Positions 18,976 through 30,167 are shown, numbered from the stretch's first letter. The stretch is DNA of 64,000 nucleotides from Paraniabella ginsengisoli (GCF_022513635.1 NZ_JAKWBL010000001.1:124001-188000); one strand, 5' to 3'. Notes: a model not told the origin generated them from the sequence alone. A program made the numbers and translations.

Positions 18976-20946
18976 GTGAAATCTCACACTAATAAAGCAA
19001 CCGCTGCTGGCCTGCTTATTGCTTTAGGTATAATCTACGGTGATATTGGTACTTCTCCTTTATACGTGTTCAACGCAATTATTGGTAACAGGCAAATTAC
19101 CGAGCAGCTAATTGTTGGAACACTTTCGTGCATCATTTGGACGCTAACACTTCAGACAACCATTAAATATGTAATCCTGATTCTGCGGGCTGATAACAGG
19201 GGAGAGGGTGGTACTTTTGCTTTGTATGCGCTTGTGCGGCGGCGGAGAAAGTGGTTAGTTATTCCGGCTATGATTGGCGGCGCTGCGCTTATTGCCGATG
19301 GAATTATTACGCCACCCATGACGGTTACTTCCGCTATCGAAGGTTTGAAAATTCTTCCTGCACTGAAAGATTTATCTACTTCAGCTATTGTGTGGATTGT
19401 ATTAGGCATTTTAAGTGTGTTCTTTTTTCTGCAACAATTTGGAACTGCTTCTATTGGTAAAATATTTGGCCCGATTATGTTTATCTGGTTTACCATGCTG
19501 GCTGTTTTTGGAGCATTACATTTAACCGATGACATCACCATATTTCGGGCATTAAGTCCGCATTATGCCATTGATTTTTTAATTACTTATCCACATGGAT
19601 TTTGGCTGCTTGGCGCGGTATTTTTGTGTACAACCGGAGCCGAAGCACTGTATAGCGATTTAGGACATACTGGCCGTGAAAACACCCGCCTTTCGTGGAT
19701 ATATGTAAAAACCTGTTTGTTATTAAATTATTTTGGACAAGGCGCTTTTTTACTTTCCCATTATAATAAGCTTACTGTTACGGACGATATTAAACAAACT
19801 ATCGGCATCAATGCTTTTTTTAACCTGATGCCGGAGTGGTTCATTTTGCCGGGCGTAATTATTGCAACCACGGCGGCCATCATCGCCAGCCAGGCCATGC
19901 TTTCCGGAGCTTATACGTTAATTGGGGAAGCTATTCGATTAAACCTTTGGCCAAAACTTCGTATTCGTTATCCATCCGAAGCGAAAGGCCAGTTGTTTAT
20001 TCCCGCGGTTAACACCATCATGTTTACAGGTTGCGTTTTTGTTGTATTGTATTTTCAAAAGTCTTCAAAAATGGAAGCCGCTTATGGCTTAGCCATTATA
20101 GTTACCATGATAACTACTACCATTCTTTTTGCTAATTACATGGTTTTGAAAAGAATTAAACGTGTATGGATATATCTATTCCTGCTGTTATTCTCAATTG
20201 TAGAAACTGCATATCTTATTGCATTAATGGAAAAATTTACGCATGGTGGCTATATCACCTTGTTCATTGGTGGTATTATGTTTCTGGTCATGTACGTATG
20301 GTATCGTGCCAGAAAGATTAAGAACAGGTATGTGGAGTTTGTTCGTATGGAACATTATATTTCGAAAATACAGGAACTCAGCCATGATAAAACAGTTGCT
20401 AAATATGCCACACATCTGATTTATTTAACAAGTGCAGATAATCCCAAAGAAATAGAACATAAAATCATTTACTCCATCTTAAACCGAAAGCCTAAAAGGG
20501 CCGATATCTACTGGTTTGTACACGTAGATACTGTTGATGATCCTTATACTTCCGAATATAAAGTTGAGCATATCATTCCGAATGATATTATAAGAATTGA
20601 TTTTAGGCTGGGATTCAGGATGCAACCGAGAATCAATCTTTTATTTAAAAAAGTGGTGGAAGATCTGGTTCAAAATAAAGAAGTAAATATTATGAGCCGT
20701 TACGAAAGCCTTGCCAGTAGTAATACTGTAGGAGATTTTCAATTTATGGTGATGGAGAAATATTTAAGTCAGGATAATGATCTTCCATTTATTGAAAAGA
20801 TGATCATGAAAGTGCATTTCATCATTAAACACATCAGCTTATCTGAAGAAAAAAGCTTTGGATTAGATCTAGCTAATGTTACGGTAGAGAAATTTCCATT
20901 AGTTGTGGCTCCTGTCACTGATGTAAAACTTACGAGGATTGGATAA
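18976..20946 (+). CDS. kup: Kup-type low-affinity potassium transporter
   Basis: The 656-residue protein starts at GTG 18976. It has the K-transporter signature (LGIIYGDIGTSPLYVFNAI, residues 16-35), about twelve membrane helices to residue 430 and a cytoplasmic C-terminal domain of about 200 residues. It imports K+ with protons. It converges with recJ with only 4 bp between the stops and no visible terminator. No c-di-AMP riboswitch was recognised upstream. Confidence 0.93.
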   Translation: MKSHTNKATAAGLLIALGIIYGDIGTSPLYVFNAIIGNRQITEQLIVGTLSCIIWTLTLQTTIKYVILILRADNRGEGGTFALYALVRRRRKWLVIPAMIGGAALIADGIITPPMTVTSAIEGLKILPALKDLSTSAIVWIVLGILSVFFFLQQFGTASIGKIFGPIMFIWFTMLAVFGALHLTDDITIFRALSPHYAIDFLITYPHGFWLLGAVFLCTTGAEALYSDLGHTGRENTRLSWIYVKTCLLLNYFGQGAFLLSHYNKLTVTDDIKQTIGINAFFNLMPEWFILPGVIIATTAAIIASQAMLSGAYTLIGEAIRLNLWPKLRIRYPSEAKGQLFIPAVNTIMFTGCVFVVLYFQKSSKMEAAYGLAIIVTMITTTILFANYMVLKRIKRVWIYLFLLLFSIVETAYLIALMEKFTHGGYITLFIGGIMFLVMYVWYRARKIKNRYVEFVRMEHYISKIQELSHDKTVAKYATHLIYLTSADNPKEIEHKIIYSILNRKPKRADIYWFVHVDTVDDPYTSEYKVEHIIPNDIIRIDFRLGFRMQPRINLLFKKVVEDLVQNKEVNIMSRYESLASSNTVGDFQFMVMEKYLSQDNDLPFIEKMIMKVHFIIKHISLSEEKSFGLDLANVTVEKFPLVVAPVTDVKLTRIG

Positions 20947-20950
20947 TTGG

Positions 20951-22647
20951 TTACATTTCTGATGACTTGATATCTTCAATACGCAGTTGTAAAGATTTCT
21001 GACCATTCCATTCGTTTTCATCAATTTTGAAAACAAGATCGAATGGTTTACGCTGTTCAATTACTTTAAATTTGTCGGCCATATTAAATCCGATACCAGT
21101 AAAAGTAATATCGTCCTGCCTTACCACTAGGCGCAAATGATTTTCTTTTACAATTTTGCTAAAGCCTGTATCTACTACATTGCGGGCAATGAAAACCGGT
21201 GTCATATTTTCTGGTCCGAAGGGCTCCATTTGTTGCAGAATATTATATAATGCCGGGGTAATTTCTTTAAATGAAATTTCAGCATCTATAATGATTTCAG
21301 GAACTAAAAGTTCACGTTTTATTGTTGCTGATACGATCTCTTCAAATTTATTCCTGAAAATATCTACATTATGTTTTTCTAATGTTAAGCCTGCCGCAGC
21401 AAAATGCCCGCCGTAAGCAATTAAATATTCACGGCATCATGAATGGCTTCATATAAATTAAAGCCAGGAACACTTCTTGCACTGCCCGCCACATAATGGC
21501 CACTTTCTGTAAGAACAACGGTGGGCCTGTAATGATGTTCGATCAACCTTGATGCAACAATTCCTACTACACCTTTATGCCAGTGAGGCTGATAAACAAC
21601 TGTGGAAGTTCTTTCAGCCCAATGTTGGTTTTGAGCAATGAGTTCCAATGCTTCTGTTGTAATACTAGAATCGGCTTCCTTTCTGTCAGTATTATCGCTA
21701 TGTAATAGTTCTGCGTATTGCAAAGCCTCCTCGTTCGTTTCTGCAATAAAGAGCTGAACGGCTTTACTGGCATCATCCATTCGCCCAGCTGCATTCACTC
21801 TTGGCGCGATCATAAAAACAAGGTTGTTGATATGCAGTGGCAATTTGGCTCCGCTAAGCGTTGCCAAAGCTTTGATGCCAAGGTTGGGGTTTTCATTGGC
21901 TTTTTTAAGCCATAAAAAGCAAGTGTCCTGTTTTCGCCTATCACGGGTACAATATCTGCAGCAATGGCTGTAGCAACAAGATCAAGAGATTCGTATGCAT
22001 TTTCGATAGGTATATTGAGCTTGTCGCAAATGGCACACATCAGCTTAAAACCTACGCCACAACCACATAATTCTTTGAAAGGATAAGGACAATCTTTTTG
22101 TTTCGCATTAAGAATGGCTACTGCTTGCGGAATTTTTTCATCTGGTAGGTGATGATCACAAATAATAAAATCAATGCCCAATGTACTGGCATATTCAACC
22201 AGGTCAACTGACTTTATACCGCAGTCGAGTGCTACAATCAATGTAAAATTATTTTCTTTTGCAAAATCAATACCAGCTTTGCTTATGCCATACCTTCTTT
22301 ATATCTATTAGGAATATAAAATGAAATTTTGTTGTGCAATTTTTTAAGAAAACTATACATGCTGGCTACGGCGGTTGTGCCATCAACATCATAATCTCCA
22401 AACACTAATATTTTTTCATTTGTCTGAAACGCAGTAACAATACGGTTTACAGCCTTTTCCATATCCTTCATCAACCATGGATCATGTAAATCGTTTAGTT
22501 GCGGACGGAAAAATTTTTAGCATTATCGAATGTGTAAAAGCCACGCTGAACAAGTATTTTACAAAGTGTACTGTTTATTTTAAGCTCGTTTTGTAAAGAG
22601 AAAACGTTACTATCGTTAGCTTGTAATATATTCCAGCGCTTGATCAA
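20951..22647 (-). CDS. recJ: Single-stranded-DNA-specific exonuclease RecJ (several apparent single-base deletions)
   Basis: Four neighbouring frames read as one RecJ of about 565 residues, starting at TTG 22647 (IKRWNILQA). The DHH-family motifs are all present: GDYDVDGTTAVASMY, IICDHHLPDE, the Asn-rich APRVNAAGRMDDA, then AYGGHFAAAGL. Junctions lie at 22509-22513 (A5), 22288-22289 (CC), 21901-21906 (T6) and about 21431; each is repaired by one added base. RecJ degrades 5' ends in recombination and mismatch repair. Since all motifs survive, sequencing error is more likely than decay. Confidence 0.88.
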
Positions 22648-22690
22648 AATTTAAAAATATTTATTGTTGACGTTAGCAGTTGGGATATGC

Positions 22691-22725
22691 AGCGCAAGTG
22701 AAGAGTGCGACGCAACACCGATGAT
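22691..22725. repeat. GTGCGACGCAAC-GATG family repeat (copy A)
   Basis: AGCGCAAGTGAAGAGTGCGA followed by CGCAACACCGATGA lies in the recJ-polyprenyl synthase spacer. Related copies are at 33372-33406, 45536-45568 (reverse), 51745-51780 and 60292-60325. No other feature is seen in 22648-22778. Confidence 0.6.
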
Positions 22726-22778
22726 AGAAGCAGTAAAGCCCGGTTCAATATTTAAACAATATCTTGAACTGTACTAAC

Positions 22779-23756
22779 TTAATATTTGCGTTCGGTTACA
22801 TATTCTACCAAATCCTGTAAGCCTTTTCTGTACTCGTTATCCGGGCATTGCATTAAAACCTCAAGCGCTTCTTTTTTGTAAGCGTACATTTTTTCAGTTG
22901 CGTAATCAATACCGCCGCTTTCTTTTACCACATCCAGCACCCATGCCACTTTTTTCTTATCGTTATTATTGTTTTTTACAATATTAATTACTTTTTGCTT
23001 GGTAGATTTATCGGTATTATTCAGGGTGTAAATGAGTGGCAATGTCATTTTCTTTTCCTTGATATCGTTACCTGTAGGTTTGCCCACATCTTCGCTTGCA
23101 TAATCGAAAAGATCATCTTTGATTTGAAAAGCGATACCCGTTTTTTCACCAAACAGTCGCATTTTTTCGGCATTATCATCATTTTCTGAAGCAGACCATG
23201 CGCCAGCGCTGCATGCAGAAGCTAAAAGAGAAGCCGTTTTGTTCTGAATGATCTCATAATAAATGTCTTCTTTTAAATTGAGGCTGCGTGCTTTTTCCAA
23301 TTGTAACAATTCACCTTCGCTCATTTTCTTTACTGCATCAGTAAGTATATGTAAAATGCGATAATCATGATTTTCAAGAGAAAGCATAAGCCCTTTGGCT
23401 AACAAATAATCCCCCACCAAAACGGATGCTTTATTTTTCCAAAGTGCATAAACCGAGAAAAAGCCTCTTCTTTCAAGTGAATCATCAACTACATCATCGT
23501 GAACAAGTGTGGCAGTGTGAAGGATTTCGACCAGCGAAGCAGCGCGATAGGTAGCTTCGGTAGGTGATCCAAACAATTTAGCGGACAAAAAAACAAACAT
23601 AGGCCGCAATTGTTTACCTTTTCTTTTAACAATGTACCTGAGTATACTGTTTAAAAGCGGCGTTTGCCCTTTTACGGCCATTTTAAATCTTTCTTCGAAG
23701 CTTTCTAGCTCACTTTTTATTAAAAAACAGGTAAACTCATAACAATAATTGAGCAA
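22779..23756 (-). CDS. Polyprenyl diphosphate synthase (octaprenyl/heptaprenyl type)
   Basis: The 325-residue trans-prenyltransferase has the first Asp-rich motif in LVHDDVVDDSLERRG (about residue 90) and the second in QIKDDLFDYASED (about 218). It elongates farnesyl diphosphate with IPP to make the menaquinone side chain. Chain length cannot be read from the sequence. Confidence 0.93.
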   Translation of the reverse strand: MLNYCYEFTCFLIKSELESFEERFKMAVKGQTPLLNSILRYIVKRKGKQLRPMFVFLSAKLFGSPTEATYRAASLVEILHTATLVHDDVVDDSLERRGFFSVYALWKNKASVLVGDYLLAKGLMLSLENHDYRILHILTDAVKKMSEGELLQLEKARSLNLKEDIYYEIIQNKTASLLASACSAGAWSASENDDNAEKMRLFGEKTGIAFQIKDDLFDYASEDVGKPTGNDIKEKKMTLPLIYTLNNTDKSTKQKVINIVKNNNNDKKKVAWVLDVVKESGGIDYATEKMYAYKKEALEVLMQCPDNEYRKGLQDLVEYVTERKY

Positions 23757-23845
23757 AATACGGCAATTTTAAATGAATATTTAACTTTTGCACAGTATTT
23801 GTACTCATAGAAAACCAGCATTTTTAATTATTTTTTAGGATAAAA

Positions 23846-23876
23846 TTTGTTTTTTTAACAAATGGCTCTAAATTTG
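23846..23876 (+). promoter_or_regulatory. Bacteroidota-type promoter of the OmpA gene
   Basis: TTTG at 23846-23849, a 19-bp gap, then TAAATTTG at 23869-23876 match the TTTG-N19-TAnnTTTG consensus of the Bacteroidota primary sigma factor. The start codon follows 43 bp later. Confidence 0.82.
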
Positions 23877-23919
23877 CTGAACTTATTAAGAAAATCATTT
23901 TAAATCTTAATCCTTAGTT

Positions 23920-25494
23920 ATGACAAGCAAAAAGTACCAATTACTAGCAGGCCTTAGTTGCCTGGTTGCGTCGACAGGCTTCGCACAAGTGAGTCCGTCG
24001 CACCCATATACCGCACCACATCCGGTTTATGGAACAGTTTCAGTTACAGATTCAAATTATTACAACAGCAAACAACTGGCTCAGCACAATGAGTTTATGG
24101 TTGGGAACTACGACTACCCTGCAAAACCCAAAGATATGTGGGAGTTAGGTGTTAAAGTTGGTTCGCTAACTATCAATGGTGACGCTTCTGCTGATTTTAA
24201 TCCTTTAAGATCTTTCGGTTTCGGAGGTCACTTACGTAAATCTTTAGGCCACGTTCTTTCTCTTAGATTAGAGTATTTATACGGTAAATCTGAAGGTCAG
24301 GCATGGCAAGGTCCTGCAGAGATGGTAGACGGTGTTACCAGAGTTGCAAACTATCGTACAACTAGTCAAGATTTATCTTTACAATTATTAGCAAATGTTG
24401 GTAATATCCGTTTTTATAAAGGACAAACCGGCGCTACTATATATGTTTTAGGTGGTTTTGGCGTGGGAACTTGGTCTGCACGCTATGTAAACGGTCTGAC
24501 TTCTGCAGAAACAGAACGCAAAGACATCTTAAAAGATTTGCGTGAACAATATAAAGATATTGAGAAGGCAGATATGATTAAGCACGTTGGCGATAACCCA
24601 AGATGGTCTAAAACTTTCGCAGGTTACATTAGCCCATCAGCTACTGTAGGTGCTGGTATCGCATTCAGACTTTCTTCTCGTGTTAATTTGGCTTTGGAAG
24701 ACAGGTTTATTTTTAACGGAAGCGATGTTAACGATGCTTCTTTCCCTGCACTTCATGCAAACCAAGATAAAGACTTCTATAATTATGCTACAATTGGTCT
24801 TAATTTCAACCTTGGTAGCAAATCTAAAAGAGTTGAACCTCTTTACTGGTTAAACCCACTTAACTATGCATATGGTGAACTTCGCAGGGTTCCTGAGATC
24901 ATTCTTCCAGATGCTGATGGTGACGGTGTAACTGACCAATTCGACCAAGAACAAACTCCTGCTGGTTGCCCAGTTGACACTCATGGTGTTAGCCGCGATA
25001 CAGATGGTGATGGCGTTCCTGATTGTAAAGATAAAGAGTTAGTAACTCCAACTTATTGCCAGCCAGTTGATGCTGACGGTGTAGGTAAATGTCCTTGCCC
25101 AGAAGATTGCAAAGGTACAATTGGTACAGAATGTGCAGCTTTATTAGGTGCATTACCAAGCATCCATTTTGAAGCAAATTCTAACAAACTTTCTGATGAT
25201 GCTGCTGGTACTTTAGCAACTGTAGCTTCTAAATTGAAAGCAAATCCAAATTGTAAAGTTGTAGTTGTAGGTTACTGCGCAGCAACTAAACGCCAACAGC
25301 AATTAAGCTGGGATCATGTAAACAAAGTGATCTCTCACTTAGTAGAAAATGAAGGCGTTGGTAGCGACAGATTTATCTTCAGCTCTGGCCAAGAAGGTGG
25401 TGACTGTGATGTTGTAGACATCCGCGCTGCTGCAATGGGTGAAGATGGACCTAACACTGTAGCTCCTCCACATCCAAATCTTCGCAAAAACTAA
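23920..25494 (+). CDS. OmpA-family outer-membrane porin with TSP3 repeats
   Basis: The 524-residue protein has a signal peptide (residues 1-22), an eight-stranded-barrel-like N-terminal domain (30-305), thrombospondin type 3 Asp-rich calcium repeats (DADGDGVTDQFD, DTDGDGVPDCKD; about 328-375), a Cys-rich stretch and a C-terminal OmpA-like domain (about 408-500). That last domain has IHFEANSNKLSDDA but lacks the usual Asp and Arg that bind peptidoglycan diaminopimelate (YCAATKRQQQLSWDHVNKV). It has its own promoter and terminator and is probably abundant. Confidence 0.92.
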   Translation: MTSKKYQLLAGLSCLVASTGFAQVSPSHPYTAPHPVYGTVSVTDSNYYNSKQLAQHNEFMVGNYDYPAKPKDMWELGVKVGSLTINGDASADFNPLRSFGFGGHLRKSLGHVLSLRLEYLYGKSEGQAWQGPAEMVDGVTRVANYRTTSQDLSLQLLANVGNIRFYKGQTGATIYVLGGFGVGTWSARYVNGLTSAETERKDILKDLREQYKDIEKADMIKHVGDNPRWSKTFAGYISPSATVGAGIAFRLSSRVNLALEDRFIFNGSDVNDASFPALHANQDKDFYNYATIGLNFNLGSKSKRVEPLYWLNPLNYAYGELRRVPEIILPDADGDGVTDQFDQEQTPAGCPVDTHGVSRDTDGDGVPDCKDKELVTPTYCQPVDADGVGKCPCPEDCKGTIGTECAALLGALPSIHFEANSNKLSDDAAGTLATVASKLKANPNCKVVVVGYCAATKRQQQLSWDHVNKVISHLVENEGVGSDRFIFSSGQEGGDCDVVDIRAAAMGEDGPNTVAPPHPNLRKN

Positions 25495-25518
25495 TATACT
25501 TTTTGCTATAACAAATAC

Positions 25519-25547
25519 AGCCCTTCTCATTTGAGAAGGGCTTTTTT
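25519..25547 (+). terminator. Terminator of the OmpA gene
   Basis: The perfect 10-bp stem GCCCTTCTCA / TGAGAAGGGC is followed by six T. Confidence 0.95.
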
Positions 25548-25715
25548 GTTTTTAATACTTTATGTAATTATTTTTTCGTGCTATAAATGCTCTGTCAAAG
25601 ATTCTCTGAATATGAAAGCAATAAGTTTAAACGAGGGGGACATAAGAATAGTAGGATGAACAAGCGAAGTAAAGATTTAAATACGTCGTTGTTATACAAA
25701 GTTACCTTTAAATCA

Positions 25716-25744
25716 GACATCACTCCAACCCTCTCCGAAGGAGA
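25716..25744. repeat. CCCTCTCC-GGAGAGGG family repeat (copy 2) in a 600-bp gene-free stretch
   Basis: The 29-bp element matches the reverse complement of 3687-3715 at about 25 positions. Apart from it, 25550-26100 shows no convincing gene or RNA; an 80-codon frame at 25587-25829 reads through the repeat and has no recognisable features. Confidence 0.65.
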
Positions 25745-26103
25745 AGGAGTAAGTAATCTCAACAAAAAACGGCCTGATAATCATTCCGTATTACATAATG
25801 ACGGTATAGCCAAAGCTATATCTCAGTAAATACATTTAGAGGAACTCGAACTTGAGCGTGTCTTTATATTAAAGAACGAAAAATAGTCGATGCATGGTGC
25901 AATAGTCCAGATAAAGTTATTCTTGTAGGCTCTATTTAATATAAGTTTAAAGAATAGTGACTAGAATAAATGTCACAAGGCTACTTATTAAGTTTTGTGT
26001 AATTAGATTCTTAGGACTTTAGTTAGAGCAAGTTCCAGTAAAAAATGGTCGGCAAGTTTTATATAACTGAATGATCGTTAATTTAGGGATAAATATGTGG
26101 CCG

Positions 26104-27395
26104 TTAATCCTCCATTTCATCCCTTATTTCTTCGCTGATATTTACCAAAACTTTGTCGATTCGGTGTCCATCCATATCCATTATCTCAAAATCAAAGCCA
26201 TTCCATTCAAGCTTGTCAGATGCAATCGGAATCCGCTTTAGTTTATGTAATATAAAGCCTGCAATAGTATCAAATTCTTGTTCTCCTTCATTCATCCAGT
26301 CAGCCTTATCAAAGTAAGAAAGAAAATCATAAAAAGGAAGCTGCCCATCCACCAGAAAGCTACCGTCATCACGCCTAATTACTTCGTACTCATCATCGTC
26401 ATGTTGTGGCATATCTCCGATAATAGCTTCAAGTATGTCTTTAATTGTGATCATACCTAATACGCTGCCATATTCGTCTACAATGAAGCAGGAATGAAGT
26501 TGCGACTCTTTAAATTTCTCCATCACCTTAAAAGCAGTATTGTTCTCAGGAACAAATAAGGCCGGACGCATAAGATCCTTAAATAGTATCGTATCTCTGT
26601 TTGTGTACAGGTCTTTTAGTGAAATAACTCCTTTTATATTATCGATCTCATCTTCGCATATAGGATAAATAGAATGAGGTTCTTTCAATATTTTTCTTTG
26701 ATCATCTCCTCGGTATCCGTTGTATTAAACCACACAATATCACTGCGGTGCGTCATCAAAGAAGTAATATTCCTGTCACTTAAGTGAAATACGCGTTCAA
26801 TAATTTCCTGCTCTGTTTCCTCCAGCGTTCCCTGTTCTGTGCCTTCATTAATGATGGCTTTTATTTCTTCTTCCGTAACCTGAGAGTTATCAGTCTTAAT
26901 TTTAAATATCTTGGCAATAAGTCCTGTCGATTTGGTAAGTAACCAGATAAAGGGAAAAGTAATCCAGCTTACAATTCGCATGGGTGCTGCAACATATTTA
27001 GCAATTTTTTCCGGCGATGATAAGCCGATTCGTTTGGGAATCAATTCTCCAAATACCAACGAAAAATATGTGATAAGAATTACCACAACTGTTGTAGCGA
27101 TACCTTTACTGTAAGGCGCAAGAGAAGGGAATTTCTCAACAAAGGCAACAATGTCGCCGGTTATTTTATCGCCCGAATAAAGACCTGTTAAAATACCTAT
27201 AAGTGTAATTCCAATTTGCACAGTTGACAGAAAGTGATCGGGATGATTGGCAAGATTTAATGCATCTTTTGCTTTTTTATCGCCTTTATTTGCCTGTGCT
27301 TCTAACCGGGCTTTCCTTGCAGAGACAAGTGCTATTTCTGCCATAGAAAATAAACCGTTCAATAAAATAAGTAAGGCAATTATGATTAGTTCCAT
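26104..27395 (-). CDS. CorC/HlyC-type DUF21-CBS membrane protein (apparent single-base deletion)
   Basis: Residues 1-about 190 form the DUF21 membrane domain (LILLNGLFSMAEIALVSARK at the N-terminus, Pro-rich LVFGELIPKRIGL). Two CBS domains follow, then a C-terminal CorC/HlyC transporter-associated domain (FDTIAGFILHKLKRIP). The frames join at the A5 run near 26690 when one A is added (KEKILKEPHSIYP). Proteins of this family take part in magnesium or cobalt export. The start overlaps the stop of the PAP2 gene by one base. Confidence 0.88.
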
Positions 27396-28018
27396 TAAAT
27401 TATGATTGATTGCTTATCGAAGATAGGAAATCCGAATTTTTTGTTGAAGATATTACCAGTGATCATGCCTATTAAAATACCTAAAAGAGTCCCAAATAAA
27501 ACATCAAAAGGGTAGTGCACCCCCACATATATTTGGGCAAACCCAATTATTCCGGCCCATACAAATAGTAGCCATGAATACTTGAACCAGCTTCTAAAAG
27601 TAATGAACATGAAAGCAGCAATGCCGAAATGATTGATAGCATGATTTGACACAAAGCTAAACCCACCGCTGCATCTGCCTAATACCATTCTAACATGTCC
27701 AAACATTTCAGGATCGTTGCAAGGGCGCAGCCGTTCAAATCCTTCTTTAAAAATGCGGGCTCCAACAATATCTGTGCAAGCTGCAGTAGCTAATGCAAGT
27801 GCAAACCACCACCATCCGTTTTTTTTGAAATTGACAATCGTAAATGTTACTATAAAAAGATACAGAGGGCCCCATACAAAGGGGTTACGCATTAACGGGA
27901 GTATACTATCAAAAGTATCGTTGGCCAGTTTTATGTTGATTAATTCAAAAAGCCATCGATCTGCACTTACAAACCAATCCGGAAAGGGAATATAACCAGG
28001 TATATCCATAAGATGCAA
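27395..28018 (-). CDS. PAP2-family membrane phosphatase
   Basis: The 207-residue protein has about five membrane helices and the three-part phosphatase signature: KEGFERLRP (KxxxxxxRP), FVSNHAINHF (in place of PSGH) and AQIYVGVHYPFDV (His and Asp). Likely acts on undecaprenyl pyrophosphate or phosphatidate at the outer face of the inner membrane. It is translationally coupled to the CorC-type gene. Confidence 0.9.
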   Translation of the reverse strand: MHLMDIPGYIPFPDWFVSADRWLFELINIKLANDTFDSILPLMRNPFVWGPLYLFIVTFTIVNFKKNGWWWFALALATAACTDIVGARIFKEGFERLRPCNDPEMFGHVRMVLGRCSGGFSFVSNHAINHFGIAAFMFITFRSWFKYSWLLFVWAGIIGFAQIYVGVHYPFDVLFGTLLGILIGMITGNIFNKKFGFPIFDKQSIII

Positions 28019-28162
28019 AAATAGTGATACTGGTTAAATTTATTTTTGGAAGTTTTATTGTTACTGAAAAGAAAGTAGGACTCAGATTCAAGTTAGAGAT
28101 AGTGATAAGATATCGTAACGTGCTCGTCTTGTTTTACAACTTCCTATCTTATCTTAGCGTAT

Positions 28163-29178
28163 ATGAATCGTAAAAAGTTTATCGCTTCAACCACAGCATT
28201 AGCGGTTAGTCCTTTTTACAACTTAAGGCGAAAGATACAAGCGATAACAAAAACATTATACCTCCTTATCTAAAGCCTGGAGATATGATTGGGATAACGT
28301 CTCCGGCTGGATTTATAACGCGTGAAGACATCATTCCTTCTGCAACTTTGCTGCAACAATGGGGATTTAAAATTAGAGTGGGTTATACAATTGGAAAACG
28401 GGATCATACTTTTGGCGGCACTGATGCTGAGCGTTTAAGTGATATGCAAATGATGCTTGACGACCCTCAAGTTAAAGCCATAATGTGCGCGCGTGGCGGC
28501 TATGGTAGCGTTCGGATTGTTGATGGTTTGAAGTGGGATAAATTTAAACAAAATCCTAAGTGGATCATTGGGTTCAGTGATATTACCGTACTTCATTCTC
28601 ATGTTCAGAAGAACCTGGGCATTGCAACAATCCATTCTAAAATGTGCAATAGTTTCCCAGACATTTGGGAGAGTGCAGACCCATTACAAAAGCAAACAAT
28701 AGAGTCAATAAATAAAGCATTACGTGGGGATAGAATGGAATATGAGGCGCCAGCTGATACTTTTAATCGTACCGGTAATGCTAAAGCACAATTGGTTGGT
28801 GGCAACCTTAAAACACTGGAAAGCCTTGCTGGGTCTGCATCTGATATTGACACTGATGGAAAATTACTTTTTGTAGAAGATACCGGCGAGTATCTGTATA
28901 GTATTGATCGTATGTTTTGGAATCTTAAACGAACAGGAAAACTTTCCAAACTTTCGGGACTTATTATTGGAGGAATGAAGGTAAAGCAGGACGATCCCGG
29001 AGAATACTTTGGGCAAAGTGTGTATGATATTGTTATGAATAAGGTAAAGGAATATAATTATCCGGTTTGTTTTAACTTTCCTGTTGGTCATCAGATCGAT
29101 AATTTCGCAGTGAAATGCGGTGTAATACATGAACTAATAGTTACCTCCTCCGGGGTTACTCTGAAAGAAGCGAATTAA
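28163..29178 (+). CDS. S66-family LD-carboxypeptidase, exported copy (apparent single-base deletion)
   Basis: ATG 28163 gives an export signal with an RK pair (MNRKKFIASTTALAVSPF). One T added at about 28214 joins it to LKAKDTSDNKNIIPPYLKPG and the enzyme. S66 motifs: AIMCARGGYGSVRI with nucleophile Ser in IIGFSDITVLH, then VEDTGEYLYSIDRM and the C-terminal PVGHQ His. These enzymes trim the terminal D-Ala of peptidoglycan tetrapeptides. A cytoplasmic paralogue follows 23 bp downstream. Confidence 0.87.
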
Positions 29179-29201
29179 AAATTTATTCGAACGTTTAATA
29201 A

Positions 29202-30115
29202 ATGATTATTAAAACTCCACCCTATCTTAAACCAGGCGATACAATAGGGATCGTTTGTCCGGCCGGGTATATGGACTTTGAAAAAGCTGCCGAATGTGTA
29301 AAAATATTACAGGAAGAATGGGGTTACAAAGTGAAAGTGGGCAGCACGTTAGGCAGTAAATCCGAAACTTATTTTTCCGGAACAGATGAAGAAAGGTTGA
29401 AAGATTTTCAGAATATGCTTGACGATAATGAAGTGCAGGCGCTGCTTTGCGGCCGTGGTGGGTACGGGATGGGTAGAATCATCGACAAGATCAATTTCAA
29501 AAAATTTAAAAAAATCCGAAATGGGTAATTGGTTTTAGCGATATTACCATCTTTCATACACATGTTCATTCCAACTATTTTATTTCGTCGCTTCATGCAC
29601 CAATGGCAGCTGCTTTTAATGATGCTGGTTATATCAACAGGTATGTAATTTCATTAAAAGATGCTTTGGAAGGTAAATGGGCAAAATATACATGCGAAGG
29701 GCATGATTTAAACAGAACTGGCGAAGCCGTAGGAGAATTAGTGGGTGGCAACTTAGCCTTAGTAGTTCACGGAATTGGTACACCTTCAGAAATCAAAACC
29801 AAAGGGCGTATTCTTTTTATTGAGGATATTGGTGAACAAAAATATGCGATCGATAGAATGATTTATCAATTGAAGAGAAGTGGAAAGTTAAACAAATTGG
29901 CTGGGCTGATAGTGGGTGGATTTACGGATACGCGGGACACAGAGCGACCATTTGGCGCAACGGTTCAGGAAATAATATATGATGCAGTTAAAGAATTTAA
30001 ATATCCGGTTTGCTTTAATTTTCCCGTAAGCCACGATAAGGAAAATTATGCCCTTAAAATTGGAGTGGGTTATAAGTTAAAAGTGGCTACTAAAAAAGTG
30101 ACGCTTGATGAATGA
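29202..30115 (+). CDS. S66-family LD-carboxypeptidase, cytoplasmic copy (apparent single-base deletion)
   Basis: A tandem paralogue of the preceding gene without a signal peptide (MIIKTPPYLKPGDTIGIVCP). One A added to the A7 run near 29509-29515 gives KFKKNPKWVIGFSDITIFH, restoring the nucleophile Ser. GRGGYGMGRI, EDIGEQKYAIDRM and FPVSHDKENYALK complete the family signature. About 304 residues. Likely role: recycling of muropeptides in the cytoplasm. Confidence 0.88.
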
Positions 30116-30167
30116 TTACTATCGAATAATCGTGAAGAGATAAAAAAATTTTATTCTTTAAAAGGCA

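Noticed and set aside
20951..22647. recJ as a pseudogene
   Set aside because: All catalytic motifs are intact and every break is a single missing base.
25587..25829. 80-codon frame in the gene-free stretch after the OmpA gene
   Set aside because: It reads through a dispersed repeat, has no ribosome-binding or domain evidence, and its composition is unlike its neighbours.
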